A DNA stretch of 64,000 nt from Qipengyuania_B sp965214525 (GTDB lineage: Bacteria; Pseudomonadota; Alphaproteobacteria; Sphingomonadales; Sphingomonadaceae): assembly GCA_965214525.1 (NCBI GenBank), contig OZ243959.1, positions 930,001 through 994,000 of the forward strand, written 5' to 3'. The notes beneath the pieces were generated by a model. It searched no databases, was not told the origin of the DNA, and saw only the letters and a list, made by a program, of their open reading frames with translations. This document shows positions 42,864-51,647 of the stretch, one piece after another. Position 1 is the stretch's first letter; each line of letters starts with the position of its first letter. The position numbers and the translations under genes were made by a program.

Positions 42864-44663
42864 TTACAGATCGTAAGTCATAACCAGCGCAATCGACAGC
42901 ACAACTACCATCAATATGACCAATGGTACGCCGGTGCGGATGTAGTCTTTGAATTCGTAGCTGCCTTCCGACATGATGAGCATGTTCGTTTGGTAGGCGA
43001 TGGGAGTAGCGTAGCACAGGTTGCAACCAAACAGGACCGCCAGGACCAGAGGTTCCGGCGGGAAACCCAGCTGCTGGGCGATGCTGAAAGCGATAGGCGT
43101 TCCGACAGTGGCGGCGGTCGCATTGGAGGCGAAATTCGTCAGCACCGTCACGAATAGCATAATGGCGGCCAGCACGGCGCCAGGCGTCAGGAACTGCAAC
43201 CCCAAAGCCAGGCTTTCTCCCAGCCAGGCCGCCGCGCCGCTTTCGTCGATGATACGCCCCAAAGCTATGCTGGCCGCGATGAGCACGATGACCTGCGCCG
43301 ACAAGGCGCGCCCGACCCGATCGAATTTGACGCAACCTGTCACGAACATCAGGATCGCGCCTCCCAGGGCAGCGATGGCAATCGGGAAGATGCCGATCGA
43401 GGCCAGCCCGACGCTTACGCCCATGATGACCGCGGCCAGCAACGCCTTGGAGCGGCGGGGTACTACCCGGCGTCCCTCCAGCGTCAGCAGGCTATCGGAC
43501 CTTGCGAAATGCTCAAGGTCGTCGGGCAACCCCATGACGAGCAGCACATCTCCTTCGGCAAAGCGTAAATCGCCGCCTTCCGAATACCGGGCTTGCTGTC
43601 CAAGCAACTGGGTTGGGCGATGGATGCCGAGCACCGCCACGCCGTACAAATCCCCGATGCCGCTTGTCGGCAGGGTGCGGTTGAGCAAGCGCGAATCCGC
43701 CGTGATCGCCATTTCGATAACGACGATGTCGCGCCTTGTCTCTCTCGCGCTCTTTTTGATACGGTTGAGGACCCAATCGGGCGCTACCTCGCCCTGCAAC
43801 AGCCGCATCGCATCTTCCAAACCCTCATGCGTGCCCGATACATCGAACCGCTGATTGGGTTGCAGTTGTCCGGTAGGCGCACCGTGAAACGTGACGCCTT
43901 CGGGCAAGCGCTCCATGATCTCGGTAATGTGCTGGCCGACGAGCTGACTATTGCCGGACACCCGCAACCTTGCACGAAACCGTCGTCCGGCATGGGGTTC
44001 GGCGACGCGGTTATCGCCCAGCAGGCGCGGCATTACCAACCAGAGGTATGGCAAAGCGAACAGGGCAGCGATCAGGACGATCTTGGTGTAATGGAACACG
44101 CCCATGCGCGGCATCCCCAGATCCACCGCGATGGACACGACAAGGATGTTCGTCGAGGTTCCAATCGTGGTCGCCAATCCGCCAAGCAGGGAGGCCGCGT
44201 TCAACGGGATCAGCGTTTTGGATGCCGGCAGAGCGCCACGGGCAGCGAGGCTGACGAAGATCGGTATTAACAACACCAGCACCGGGGTGTTGTTGACCCC
44301 CATCGACAAGACGAAAGCGATGAGCAGGGAAACCAGCAACCCCAATTGCAGGTTGAGCTTGAACAACCGTTCCAAAAACCGGGCGGCCGGCTCGAGTGCG
44401 CCTGTCACCACCAATCCGCGGCCCATGATCATGAGTGCGCAGATGGTGATGAGAGCGGGATGCCCGAAGCCGGAGAACGCAATCTGCAACCCATCGGTCG
44501 TTCTCGCTTGCGGGAGCGGGAAGAAATAAAGCCCGACGGCGATGACTGCTATGGTGAGCAGCGAGACAATTTCCACGCTCATCCGCCCCCTTACGAAGCC
44601 GATGAACATCGCTATCGTGACGACCATCGCGGCAATCGCATGGGGCGGCGGGAATGAAATCAT
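42864..44663 (-). CDS. SLC13/DASS-family anion transporter with two TrkA-C domains
   Basis: About 600 residues. N-terminal and C-terminal membrane halves (GVNNTPVLVLLIPIF; VLTNFASNATAATVGTPIAF, the second with the DASS SNT-type motif) flank a cytoplasmic insert with two TrkA-C-like domains (RLRVSGNSQLVGQHITEIM; AVLGIHRPTQ). This matches bacterial transporters of dicarboxylates or sulfate. A GTG at 44681 in the same frame would add six residues; I prefer ATG 44663. It precedes the M20 hydrolase on the same strand. Confidence 0.9.
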   Translation of the reverse strand: MISFPPPHAIAAMVVTIAMFIGFVRGRMSVEIVSLLTIAVIAVGLYFFPLPQARTTDGLQIAFSGFGHPALITICALMIMGRGLVVTGALEPAARFLERLFKLNLQLGLLVSLLIAFVLSMGVNNTPVLVLLIPIFVSLAARGALPASKTLIPLNAASLLGGLATTIGTSTNILVVSIAVDLGMPRMGVFHYTKIVLIAALFALPYLWLVMPRLLGDNRVAEPHAGRRFRARLRVSGNSQLVGQHITEIMERLPEGVTFHGAPTGQLQPNQRFDVSGTHEGLEDAMRLLQGEVAPDWVLNRIKKSARETRRDIVVIEMAITADSRLLNRTLPTSGIGDLYGVAVLGIHRPTQLLGQQARYSEGGDLRFAEGDVLLVMGLPDDLEHFARSDSLLTLEGRRVVPRRSKALLAAVIMGVSVGLASIGIFPIAIAALGGAILMFVTGCVKFDRVGRALSAQVIVLIAASIALGRIIDESGAAAWLGESLALGLQFLTPGAVLAAIMLFVTVLTNFASNATAATVGTPIAFSIAQQLGFPPEPLVLAVLFGCNLCYATPIAYQTNMLIMSEGSYEFKDYIRTGVPLVILMVVVLSIALVMTYDL

Positions 44664-44775
44664 CGTCCGTGACGGGTTCACAGACCAGGCCCGCGATTAC
44701 AAGCGGATTCGCTTGCAGAGCCGGTCGTGAGTAGCTGGAATCATCGAAACGCCATCGCGGGCATCGTCCCGCTCG

Positions 44776-44860
44776 TGGTGCCCCTGGCCAGACTCGAACT
44801 GGCACTTCCGAAGAAATTCGATTTTGAGTCGAACGCGTCTACCAATTCCACCACAGGGGC
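44776..44860 (-). tRNA. tRNA-Leu (anticodon CAA)
   Basis: 85 bases including CCA. The acceptor stem GCCCCTG pairs with CAGGGGC, a type II long variable arm follows the anticodon loop CTCAAAA, and the T-arm is GCCAGTTCGAGTCTGGC. The anticodon CAA reads UUG. Confidence 0.96.
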
Positions 44861-44979
44861 ATGCGTGTCACGGCGACGGGCGTCTTAGCGACAGCGATTG
44901 CCCAGTTCAAGCCTTTCGCAAGCGGGTACAGCTGCGGTCTTCTGGCCGGGATCCCGCGCCATCGGGAAGGGATGCCTTG

Positions 44980-45798
44980 CTACTTCAGCGCGGCGGCAAG
45001 CAGCTTGTGCATCCGGGAGTGCAAGGCATCGTTCGCTGCCAGAACCTGTTTGGCATGGATCGGTTCGGACCTTCCGCGGTAATCGCTCACGAAGCCGCCA
45101 GCTTCGCGCACAAGCAGACAACCCGCCGCGGTGTCCCAATCGTTCAGATCGCTTTCCCAGAAGCCGTCGAACCGGCCGGCCGCCAGCCATGCCAGATCGA
45201 GCGAGGCCGCGCCGTAACGGCGAATCCCTGCCACTTGCGGGGCGATCGCGGAGAACACCTTCGTCCACTCAGCGAAGTCGCCATGCCCCTGATAGGGAAT
45301 GCCTGTCGCGATCAAGGCGTCCGCCAACCGGCTTCGTGCCGACACCCGCAGCCTTCCATCGTGGAGCCAGGCACCGCGCGACTTCTCCGCCCAGAATGTC
45401 TCATCCGTGATCGGTTGATAGACAACGGCCGCGGTCACATCCCCCCAGCCCGCGCCACCGAGTTTGGGCTCCTGCACCGCAATCGAGATAGCGAAATGCG
45501 GGATGCCGTGCAGGAAGTTGCTGGTGCCGTCGAGCGGGTCGACAATCCAGCGGGGGTTCCCCGGCGTGCCTTCGATGATGCCACCTTCTTCGAGGACGAA
45601 ACCCCAATCGGGCCGCGCCGCCAACAACTCGTCATAAAGGGTTCGTTCGGCGATCTGGTCTGCTTTCGACACAAAGTCAGCCGGCCCCTTACGGCTTACC
45701 TGCAGATGTTCGACCTCGCCAAAATCCCGGCGCAAACGTCCGCCAGCCTTGCGCGCTGCGCGTTCCATGACGCGGATAATGCCCGAAATAGCTGCCAT
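44980..45798 (-). CDS. Inositol monophosphatase-family protein
   Basis: 272 residues of the FIG superfamily: metal-binding Glu pair in FVLEEGGIIEG, then IVDPLDGTSNFLHG (Asp cluster and the GTxN motif), and WESDLNDWDTAAGCLLVREAGG with the second Asp. Members hydrolyse inositol-1-phosphate or nucleotide phosphates such as PAP or fructose-bisphosphate. The E. coli homologue SuhB also helps rRNA transcription, but that role is not evident here. It starts nine bases after efp on the same strand. Confidence 0.88.
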   Translation of the reverse strand: MAAISGIIRVMERAARKAGGRLRRDFGEVEHLQVSRKGPADFVSKADQIAERTLYDELLAARPDWGFVLEEGGIIEGTPGNPRWIVDPLDGTSNFLHGIPHFAISIAVQEPKLGGAGWGDVTAAVVYQPITDETFWAEKSRGAWLHDGRLRVSARSRLADALIATGIPYQGHGDFAEWTKVFSAIAPQVAGIRRYGAASLDLAWLAAGRFDGFWESDLNDWDTAAGCLLVREAGGFVSDYRGRSEPIHAKQVLAANDALHSRMHKLLAAALK

Positions 45799-45807
45799 GT
45801 TTGTAAG

Positions 45808-46371
45808 TTACGCCGCCTTGCTGACATATTCGCGCGCATAAACGTCCACGACGATCCGCGTCCCGCTCTCGATATGCGGAGGAACCATGACCCGTACGCC
45901 ATTCTCCAGCACGGCCGGCTTGTAGCTCGATGAAGCGGTCTGCCCCTTCACCACGGCATCCGCTTCCACAATAATTGCCTCGACCTGCTCCGGCAGCGCA
46001 ACCGAAATCGGCCGCTCGTCATACATTTCGAGCGTTACAGTCATGCCATCTTCCAGGAACGGGCGCGCATCCCCCAACAGGTCGGATGGAAGGTTGATCT
46101 GCTCATAAGTCTCCTGATCCATGAAGACGAGCATGTCGCCGTCTTCATAAAGAAACTGATATTCCTTCGTATCGAGCCTGACACGCTCGATGGTGTCGGC
46201 GCTCCGAAACCGGACATTGGTCTTGCGGCCGTCGATCAGGTTCTTCATCTCGACCTGCATGTAGGCGCCGCCCTTGCCCGGTTGCGTATGCTGGATTTTC
46301 GCCACTTTCCAGATGCCGCCCTCATATTCGAGAATGTTGCCGGGACGAATGTCCACACCGCTGATTTTCAT
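45808..46371 (-). CDS. efp: Elongation factor P
   Basis: Relieves ribosome stalling at polyproline stretches. 187 residues, three beta-barrels: MKISGVDIRPGNILEYEG, then HTQPGKGGAYMQVE with the modifiable Lys at about position 33, and RLDTKEYQFLYEDGDMLVFMD leading to the C-terminal S1-like domain. The start MKISG is the family standard; a longer frame to 46698 is spurious. The IMPase-family gene follows after nine bases. Confidence 0.96.
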   Translation of the reverse strand: MKISGVDIRPGNILEYEGGIWKVAKIQHTQPGKGGAYMQVEMKNLIDGRKTNVRFRSADTIERVRLDTKEYQFLYEDGDMLVFMDQETYEQINLPSDLLGDARPFLEDGMTVTLEMYDERPISVALPEQVEAIIVEADAVVKGQTASSSYKPAVLENGVRVMVPPHIESGTRIVVDVYAREYVSKAA

Positions 46372-46510
46372 GAGGTTCGCATGCTTTCGAATTGAAGGAT
46401 CGGGCAAACGCTTGGCAGCGGTTGCGATTTGAAGCCATTGCCTTAGCGGCTCAAGCGTTTGCGGGCAAGAAGGCTGGCCCCAATGCCCAATTTGCGCTAG
46501 GGTTTCACCG

Positions 46511-46912
46511 ATGATGCTAAGGGCGGCAAAGTTCACGATCCTGGTAGCGGCAGGATTTGTCGCGCTTGTTCCTGTGCATGCAGCGCCCGGCGGCAGGCTG
46601 GGCGTGCTACCGCAGGGGACATACTGCTGCGGGCTGCCGGGCGATGCCGCGAGCGCGGTCGTCATGCGCGACCCGTCGGCCGAATTCCGCGTGATCAACG
46701 GGTCGGGCTATGAAACGGACGAGGGAGAAGGCGTCTATCTCCTCACCGGCCAGACGGTGACCTTCACCCGTGGTCCGCTCAAAGGGGTACGATACGAGCG
46801 GACAGGTCCCAATCGGTTGCGCGCCTTGGCTGCGGCGGAAACGTCCGCCAGGCTCATCTGCCTTCGCACCAGCATAGGCGCGGCAGAGTTCGCCGACCCA
46901 TTGGGAGAGTGA
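46511..46912 (+). CDS. Secreted hypothetical protein
   Basis: 133 residues with a signal peptide (AAKFTILVAAGFVALVPVHAA). After cleavage, GGRLGVLPQGTYCCGLPGDA and two further Cys-containing or Gly-rich segments follow, including GEGVYLLTGQTVTFTRGPLKG and ARLICLRTS. The four Cys could form disulfides in the periplasm. It is divergent from efp, with 139 bases between, and its stop sits next to the stop of the M23 gene. The family is not recognised. Confidence 0.7.
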   Translation: MMLRAAKFTILVAAGFVALVPVHAAPGGRLGVLPQGTYCCGLPGDAASAVVMRDPSAEFRVINGSGYETDEGEGVYLLTGQTVTFTRGPLKGVRYERTGPNRLRALAAAETSARLICLRTSIGAAEFADPLGE

Positions 46913-47608
46913 TTACTCGCTTGCGAGCAGCGGGTACGGATTAATCGGGACGGAAGGCTCCCACCATTTCGCCTTGGGAGTGGTGCGCATGATTTCGAAA
47001 TGAAGATGCGGTGATTCCGGATCGGCATTGCCGGTGCTGCCTACGGTGCCGAGCCGCTGCCCCCTTCGCACCCGCTGGCCCTCCCTGATACCTTGCGCAT
47101 ACTGGTCGAGATGGGCGTAGTAATGAATGGTGGAGCGGTCGGACGAGCGCACGTATAGCGTCTTGCCGCCGGTCTCGGACTCAAACTTCTTCTCGATGGT
47201 GCCCGATGCGGCAGCAACGACGCTGGTGCCTTCAGGCGCCATGATATCGATCGCCGCATGCAGCCGGTCACCTCCTGCACGCGATTGGGTGAAGGTATCG
47301 GAAAGATCGGATTTGCGCACGTTCAACACCGGGATGATCAGTTCCCGCGCCTCCTTGCCGTCCATTTGCTTGGGCAGGTCGCGTTGCAGCAGCGCCGCCT
47401 TTGCCGGCGCCGTGGCAAGTCCGGTGCCCGGATCGCTCGACCGGTTCTGTAAAGGCCGCGGGCTAGGAGCAGCTTCAGCGGGCCGGGTCGTATCGCGTTG
47501 CCCTTCACTTTGCGCATTTTCTATCAGACTTCCGCCCAACACGATCCACGCGGCGGAGGTGAGCGTTGCGGTGACGATGATGGTCAGAAGGCGGTCAACG
47601 AATTGCAT
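46913..47608 (-). CDS. M23-family metallopeptidase
   Basis: 231 residues. One N-terminal membrane anchor (LLTIIVTATLTSAAWIVLGG), a Pro/Ser-rich linker, and a C-terminal LytM domain: HAAIDIMAPEGTSVVAAASG (first Zn ligands), DRSTIHYYAHLDQY, and the HLHFEI pair near the end. M23 enzymes cut peptidoglycan cross-bridges or, if inactive, activate amidases. The catalytic HxxxD and HxH are both visible, so an active enzyme is likely. It is followed on the same strand by an L,D-transpeptidase gene upstream, so both act on the wall. Confidence 0.88.
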   Translation of the reverse strand: MQFVDRLLTIIVTATLTSAAWIVLGGSLIENAQSEGQRDTTRPAEAAPSPRPLQNRSSDPGTGLATAPAKAALLQRDLPKQMDGKEARELIIPVLNVRKSDLSDTFTQSRAGGDRLHAAIDIMAPEGTSVVAAASGTIEKKFESETGGKTLYVRSSDRSTIHYYAHLDQYAQGIREGQRVRRGQRLGTVGSTGNADPESPHLHFEIMRTTPKAKWWEPSVPINPYPLLASE

Positions 47609-47626
47609 CGCGCCAAGCTAACCTGC

Positions 47627-48907
47627 TTAAGCGATGAATTCCACCTTTGTCCGCGTGTGGACCATCTGCGCCAAACGCGCCGCATCCCAATTGGTCAACC
47701 GCACGCAACCGTGTGATTTGGCCCGGCCGATCGTCTCGGGAGCGGGCGTGCCATGAATGCCGTAATGCTCTTTCGACAGGTCGATCCAGACGACCCCCAC
47801 CGGGCCGTTAGGTCCGGGCGGAAGCTGTAGATCCTCATCCGAGTCCGGCACATCCCAGAACAGATCCGGATCGTAAGCGAATGGCGGGTTCTTGGCCACG
47901 CCGGTAATCTTCCAGTTACCCAAAGGCAGCGGATCGTTGCTGGACCCGGAGGTGACAGTGTACAGGGCGATCAACTTCCCGTCCGCGCCAAACGCCTTCA
48001 AGGTATCGTCGCTCTTGCTGACCACGACACGGGCAACCTTGGGTTGGTCGCTACCAACGCCCAGCATGGTCAGGGTTTGCTGCCAAGATGGGTCATCGAC
48101 CGATCCCGCCGCGATGCGGTCTCCCCCGATATTGGGAACCCGCACGAGTTGTCCCGGCTTGAATACGCTCGTCGTGACTGTATCGCTATCGCGACCGGAC
48201 GCAGCGGCGCCTTGCACAGAACCTGTCGACCTCTCCTGTTCAGACGCCGAAGACGCGGCGTTCGCGGCTGTCGCCGTGCCAGTCTGTTGACGCTTGGCCT
48301 GATTGCCGGTGTTCGCGCTCGCCGGCATGCCCGCCGGACGGCCGTTCGGGTTCAGTTCCTCCAGCACCGCGACGGTTGTATGGAAACGCTCCGCCAGTCG
48401 CTCGTCTAGAGAACCGTAGCCGAGCCGATCCATCTTTGCCTGCTCTTCGGGATCATCGGGCACGGCTGTGTATGTCGTATCGCTCCAACTGCTGGGAATC
48501 CGGACAACCCGGGTGGCCGCGTACTGCTTCCCACTCAACAGCCGGCTTTTGGTCGCATCGTCCAGCGCTCCGGTAACCTCGAGGCCGTTCGCTTCCTGAA
48601 AGCCTTCGAGCGCGTTTTCGGTAGATAGCCCCATCTTGCCGTCGATGACGCCCGGACCAAAGCCACGCCGATCCAGCGTCACCTGCGCCTGCATGATTGG
48701 GCGTTCCTTGCTATCAGCCAGCTTGGCCAGTTCGGGCTCTTCGCGATCTCCGTAATCGTTCGACGCCATGCTATCGGCCAGATTATCCGAAGACGATCGC
48801 TGTTGAACCGGGGTATCGGCGGAATCATTATCGTCTTCGTTGATCGAGATGTTGCACGCAGCAAGGGGTATCGCGAGGCCAAAAATTAGCAAAATGGTCG
48901 AGCGCAT
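47627..48907 (-). CDS. L,D-transpeptidase-family lipoprotein
   Basis: 426 residues. The signal peptide ends in a lipobox LAAC (Cys18). A disordered acidic region follows, then a peptidoglycan-binding domain (ITLDRRGFGPGVIDGKMG-like, near residue 78) and a middle region low in order. The C-terminal YkuD domain has HGTPAPETIGRAKSHGCVRLTN with catalytic Cys. It cross-links or anchors peptidoglycan in the periplasm. It lies 18 bases upstream of the M23 peptidase on the same strand. Confidence 0.88.
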   Translation of the reverse strand: MRSTILLIFGLAIPLAACNISINEDDNDSADTPVQQRSSSDNLADSMASNDYGDREEPELAKLADSKERPIMQAQVTLDRRGFGPGVIDGKMGLSTENALEGFQEANGLEVTGALDDATKSRLLSGKQYAATRVVRIPSSWSDTTYTAVPDDPEEQAKMDRLGYGSLDERLAERFHTTVAVLEELNPNGRPAGMPASANTGNQAKRQQTGTATAANAASSASEQERSTGSVQGAAASGRDSDTVTTSVFKPGQLVRVPNIGGDRIAAGSVDDPSWQQTLTMLGVGSDQPKVARVVVSKSDDTLKAFGADGKLIALYTVTSGSSNDPLPLGNWKITGVAKNPPFAYDPDLFWDVPDSDEDLQLPPGPNGPVGVVWIDLSKEHYGIHGTPAPETIGRAKSHGCVRLTNWDAARLAQMVHTRTKVEFIA

Positions 48908-48948
48908 GATGGTTTCCGTAGAAGATTAGCAGTGATTGCTGTCCAAAC

Positions 48949-49608
48949 TCACGAATGCGCGGGTGTTTCCCGGGACAGCAATTCAGCAAAGCGTCGAACG
49001 TTCGAGGACTCGTCTCCTCCCCAGATAGCGTGAGACACGGCAAGGAAGTCGGCGCCCGCCTCTATCAGGGGCGCGGCATTGTCCGGCGTGATTCCGCCGA
49101 TGGCGACGCAGGGCAGCTCGAACACGCGGCTCCACCATTCTAGGATCGCTCGATCGGGACGATGTCCGCTCGCCTTGGTGTGGCTGGGGTAGAAGCTCCC
49201 GAACGCAACGTAATCCGCCCCCCCTTCACCCGCTTCCATCGCCAGATGACGGGAGGCATGACACGTAATGCCGATTTGCGCCTCGCGCCCCAGAACTTCC
49301 CGTGCCTCTCGCAGATCGCCGTCGTTCTGACCCAGATGCACACCATCTGCTCGCAATCGCTTGGCCAAGGAAACGCTATCGTTGACGATGAAACCGACAT
49401 CCTCAGCGGCGCATATTTCCTGCAGCGGGCCTGCCAGACGCGCAGCTTCGTGGCTATCGAGCCCCTTGGTCCGGAACTGGAAGGCTGCGACATGCCCGTC
49501 ACAGGCTGCGATGGTACGCTGGAGGCGATCCGGAAAGTGTCCGGACACGTCGAGCGGCGATATCAGATACAATTGACATGGCGGCGCGGGGGGAACGTCT
49601 TTCGGCAT
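48949..49608 (-). CDS. thiE: Thiamine-phosphate synthase ThiE
   Basis: Joins the thiazole and pyrimidine phosphates to thiamine monophosphate. 219 residues, TIM-barrel with FQFRTKGLDSHEAARLA (phosphate/pyrimidine side), FIVNDSVSLAKRLRADGVHLGQND, and the product loop VAIGGITPDNAAPL. It has no TPP-riboswitch-like leader that I can see. It stands 40 bases from the L,D-transpeptidase gene on the same strand, so a shared transcript is possible. The family identification is strong. Confidence 0.93.
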   Translation of the reverse strand: MPKDVPPAPPCQLYLISPLDVSGHFPDRLQRTIAACDGHVAAFQFRTKGLDSHEAARLAGPLQEICAAEDVGFIVNDSVSLAKRLRADGVHLGQNDGDLREAREVLGREAQIGITCHASRHLAMEAGEGGADYVAFGSFYPSHTKASGHRPDRAILEWWSRVFELPCVAIGGITPDNAAPLIEAGADFLAVSHAIWGGDESSNVRRFAELLSRETPAHS

Positions 49609-49662
49609 GTAAGCGTGCTAGCGTTTGGCGCCGGTTAAGGAAAGCGAACCGATGTTTACCAG

Positions 49663-50067
49663 ATGTTGTTGCTCGGACTACCTTCGATCGTCGCAGCCGT
49701 GGCGACGCAATCGATGACCATGCAGGATCCTTCCGGTCTGCCGTCGTCGCATACTGCAATGGTTGCCTTGGGAGAAAGCATTGCAATAACCCCTGACGTG
49801 CGGCTGACGGTCGTGGCAATCTCGGAAGACAGCCGCTGCCCAATTGATGTCCAGTGCGTTCAAGCAGGTCGGCTCGTCATTCACGTAAAGTTGAGCGACA
49901 GAACGCGACGGAAAGAGCGTGAGCTTGAATTAGGCGCAGTCACCATCGTGTCAGGCGGGGTCGTACAGTTTGCGTATGCAACGCCGCGCCGCGTGTCGAT
50001 CGCTAAGAGTTCGAACGCTGATGATTTGCGGTTCGGCTTTTCTTTCGCGCCTAACACGGCGTTCTGA
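49663..50067 (+). CDS. Hypothetical secreted protein with a SRCP-VQC motif
   Basis: 134 residues. The N-terminus is hydrophobic (MLLLGLPSIVAAVA) and may be a signal sequence. The centre has AISEDSRCPIDVQCVQAGRLVIHVKL, a Cys-containing pattern shared by many small secreted hypothetical proteins. No ribosome-binding site is close to the ATG. Base composition is lower in GC than its neighbours. The function is not known. Confidence 0.6.
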   Translation: MLLLGLPSIVAAVATQSMTMQDPSGLPSSHTAMVALGESIAITPDVRLTVVAISEDSRCPIDVQCVQAGRLVIHVKLSDRTRRKERELELGAVTIVSGGVVQFAYATPRRVSIAKSSNADDLRFGFSFAPNTAF

Positions 50068-50167
50068 ATGATGCATGTAGGCGGCTAACTAGCGTCCGAC
50101 AATCAGCAAGGGCGCCGTTGCAGCTTTTTTACCGGCTAAGGGGGGAGAGCACCTCCCCCTTACCTGA

Positions 50168-51067
50168 TCAGGCCGTCGCGCCAACGCTGGCGCAGCTGAT
50201 GTCTTCGATGGCCTCGCCCAATGCGCGATCGAATGTCCGGTCATCCATATCCGCGCGCAATTCTTCAAGCAGCGCCCGGCTGAAGCTGGCGATCATGCCC
50301 TCGTTTTTGCCCAGTTCGCGGCAGGCTTCCTCTCGGCCGTAGCCCCCCGACAGCGCAACCACGCGAAGGACCTTCGGATGTGCGATCAGCGGCTTGTAAA
50401 GGTTGGATTCTTCCGGGATCGTCAGTTTCAGCATCACCTGCTTGCCATCCGGCACACGATCCAGTTCTTTCAGCAACGCCGACAACAGCAAGGCTTCTGC
50501 CTGCGCCCGCGAACCGCTTTTCAACGAAACCTCCGGCTCCAGGATCGGCACCAGTCCATTTTTGAGGATTTGCAACCCGAAATCCATCTGTTGCTTGGCA
50601 TTGGCGCGAATGCCCTCCTCGTCCGCATCGTGGATGACGGAGCGCATCTTGGTACCGAACACGCCCAATTCCCTGGCGCGCGCGCACATCTCGTCGAGGC
50701 GCGGCATGTCCTTCATCAATTGCGCGCCGTCCTGTTCGTCGTGCATTCCCTGATCGACCTTTAGGAAAGGCACGACTTTACGGCGTGCCAACAGTTCCGG
50801 AATGGGCGACCCATCTTCGGCGCATCCATTCATGGTCTTTTCGAACAGGATCGCGCCAATGACCTTGCCGTTCGAGAAGCTCGGGCTGCTGACTATCCGG
50901 CACCGCATTTCGTGGATTTTGCCGAACATTTCCTCTTCCCCGCCCCACTGATCGTCCGCAACGCCATAGCCGCGCAACGCCTTGGGGGTCGATCCGCCGG
51001 ACTGATCGAGGGCCGCGATAAAACCCTGGCCTGTCTTCATACGCTGTTGCATTTCTTCAAAGGTCAT
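50168..51067 (-). CDS. fba: Fructose-bisphosphate aldolase, class I
   Basis: Cleaves fructose-1,6-bisphosphate in glycolysis and gluconeogenesis. 299 residues of the metal-independent type: ALDQSGGSTPKALRGYG at the N-terminus, LFEKTMNG, VPFLKVDQG, EPEVSLKSGSRAQAE and MLKLTIPEESNLY with the Schiff-base Lys. It ends a tkt-gap-pgk-thioesterase-fba row on the minus strand. A GGA-containing ribosome-binding site lies about nine bases before the ATG. Confidence 0.94.
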   Translation of the reverse strand: MTFEEMQQRMKTGQGFIAALDQSGGSTPKALRGYGVADDQWGGEEEMFGKIHEMRCRIVSSPSFSNGKVIGAILFEKTMNGCAEDGSPIPELLARRKVVPFLKVDQGMHDEQDGAQLMKDMPRLDEMCARARELGVFGTKMRSVIHDADEEGIRANAKQQMDFGLQILKNGLVPILEPEVSLKSGSRAQAEALLLSALLKELDRVPDGKQVMLKLTIPEESNLYKPLIAHPKVLRVVALSGGYGREEACRELGKNEGMIASFSRALLEELRADMDDRTFDRALGEAIEDISCASVGATA

Positions 51068-51182
51068 GCGTTATTATTCCATTCTGTATGCGATCGACCA
51101 AAGGCCGCCTGTCGAAAGATTTGTTGTTTTTGCAACGCTTATGGTGTGAAGTTGTGCCGAGGCTCCGCCACCCAGGGTAGTG

Positions 51183-51647
51183 TCATCGGTTTATCTTCCG
51201 GATGATCCCGGTGAAGCTCAGCACCGGCTTATCGTCAGCCGTGATGATCCCTCGCACGTAAATCGTCTTGCCGCCCCCGCGCGTGACTTCGCCGCGCCCC
51301 TCGATGAATTGCCCCTCCCGCGCCGCATCCAGAAAATCGCCGGACAGGTTCATCGTGACACCATGCGCGCCGTCCATGGCATCGCGGGCGATCGTGAAGA
51401 TCGCGCTGTCGGCAAAAGTCATCAGGCAGCCGCCGTGCATGAAGCCGGCTCCGTTCATGTGACGCCGTTCGGCCCGGAAGGCGGATACGCGCTCTCCTGT
51501 ATCGGTGGTGCGCTCGTAAAACGGACCGGCGCGCTGCTCGAAGGCGTCGCTTTGCCAGACCGACCACCCCGCCCATGGGCCTTCGACTAGGGGGACAAGG
51601 CCGGTCCCCTCTCCAACTGGTTCGCCGACCGCTTCGTTCTCGCTCAT
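51183..51647 (-). CDS. PaaI-family thioesterase
   Basis: 154 residues of a hot-dog fold acyl-CoA thioesterase. The signature is HMNGAGFMHGGCLMTFADSAIFTIA, with the catalytic Asn/Asp-type arrangement, then GVTMNLSGDFLDAAREG and the KTIYVRG strand. The start MSENEA overlaps the pgk stop in ATGA, so it is translated from the glycolytic transcript. The substrate is unknown; its place between pgk and fba is unusual. Confidence 0.88.
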   Translation of the reverse strand: MSENEAVGEPVGEGTGLVPLVEGPWAGWSVWQSDAFEQRAGPFYERTTDTGERVSAFRAERRHMNGAGFMHGGCLMTFADSAIFTIARDAMDGAHGVTMNLSGDFLDAAREGQFIEGRGEVTRGGGKTIYVRGIITADDKPVLSFTGIIRKINR

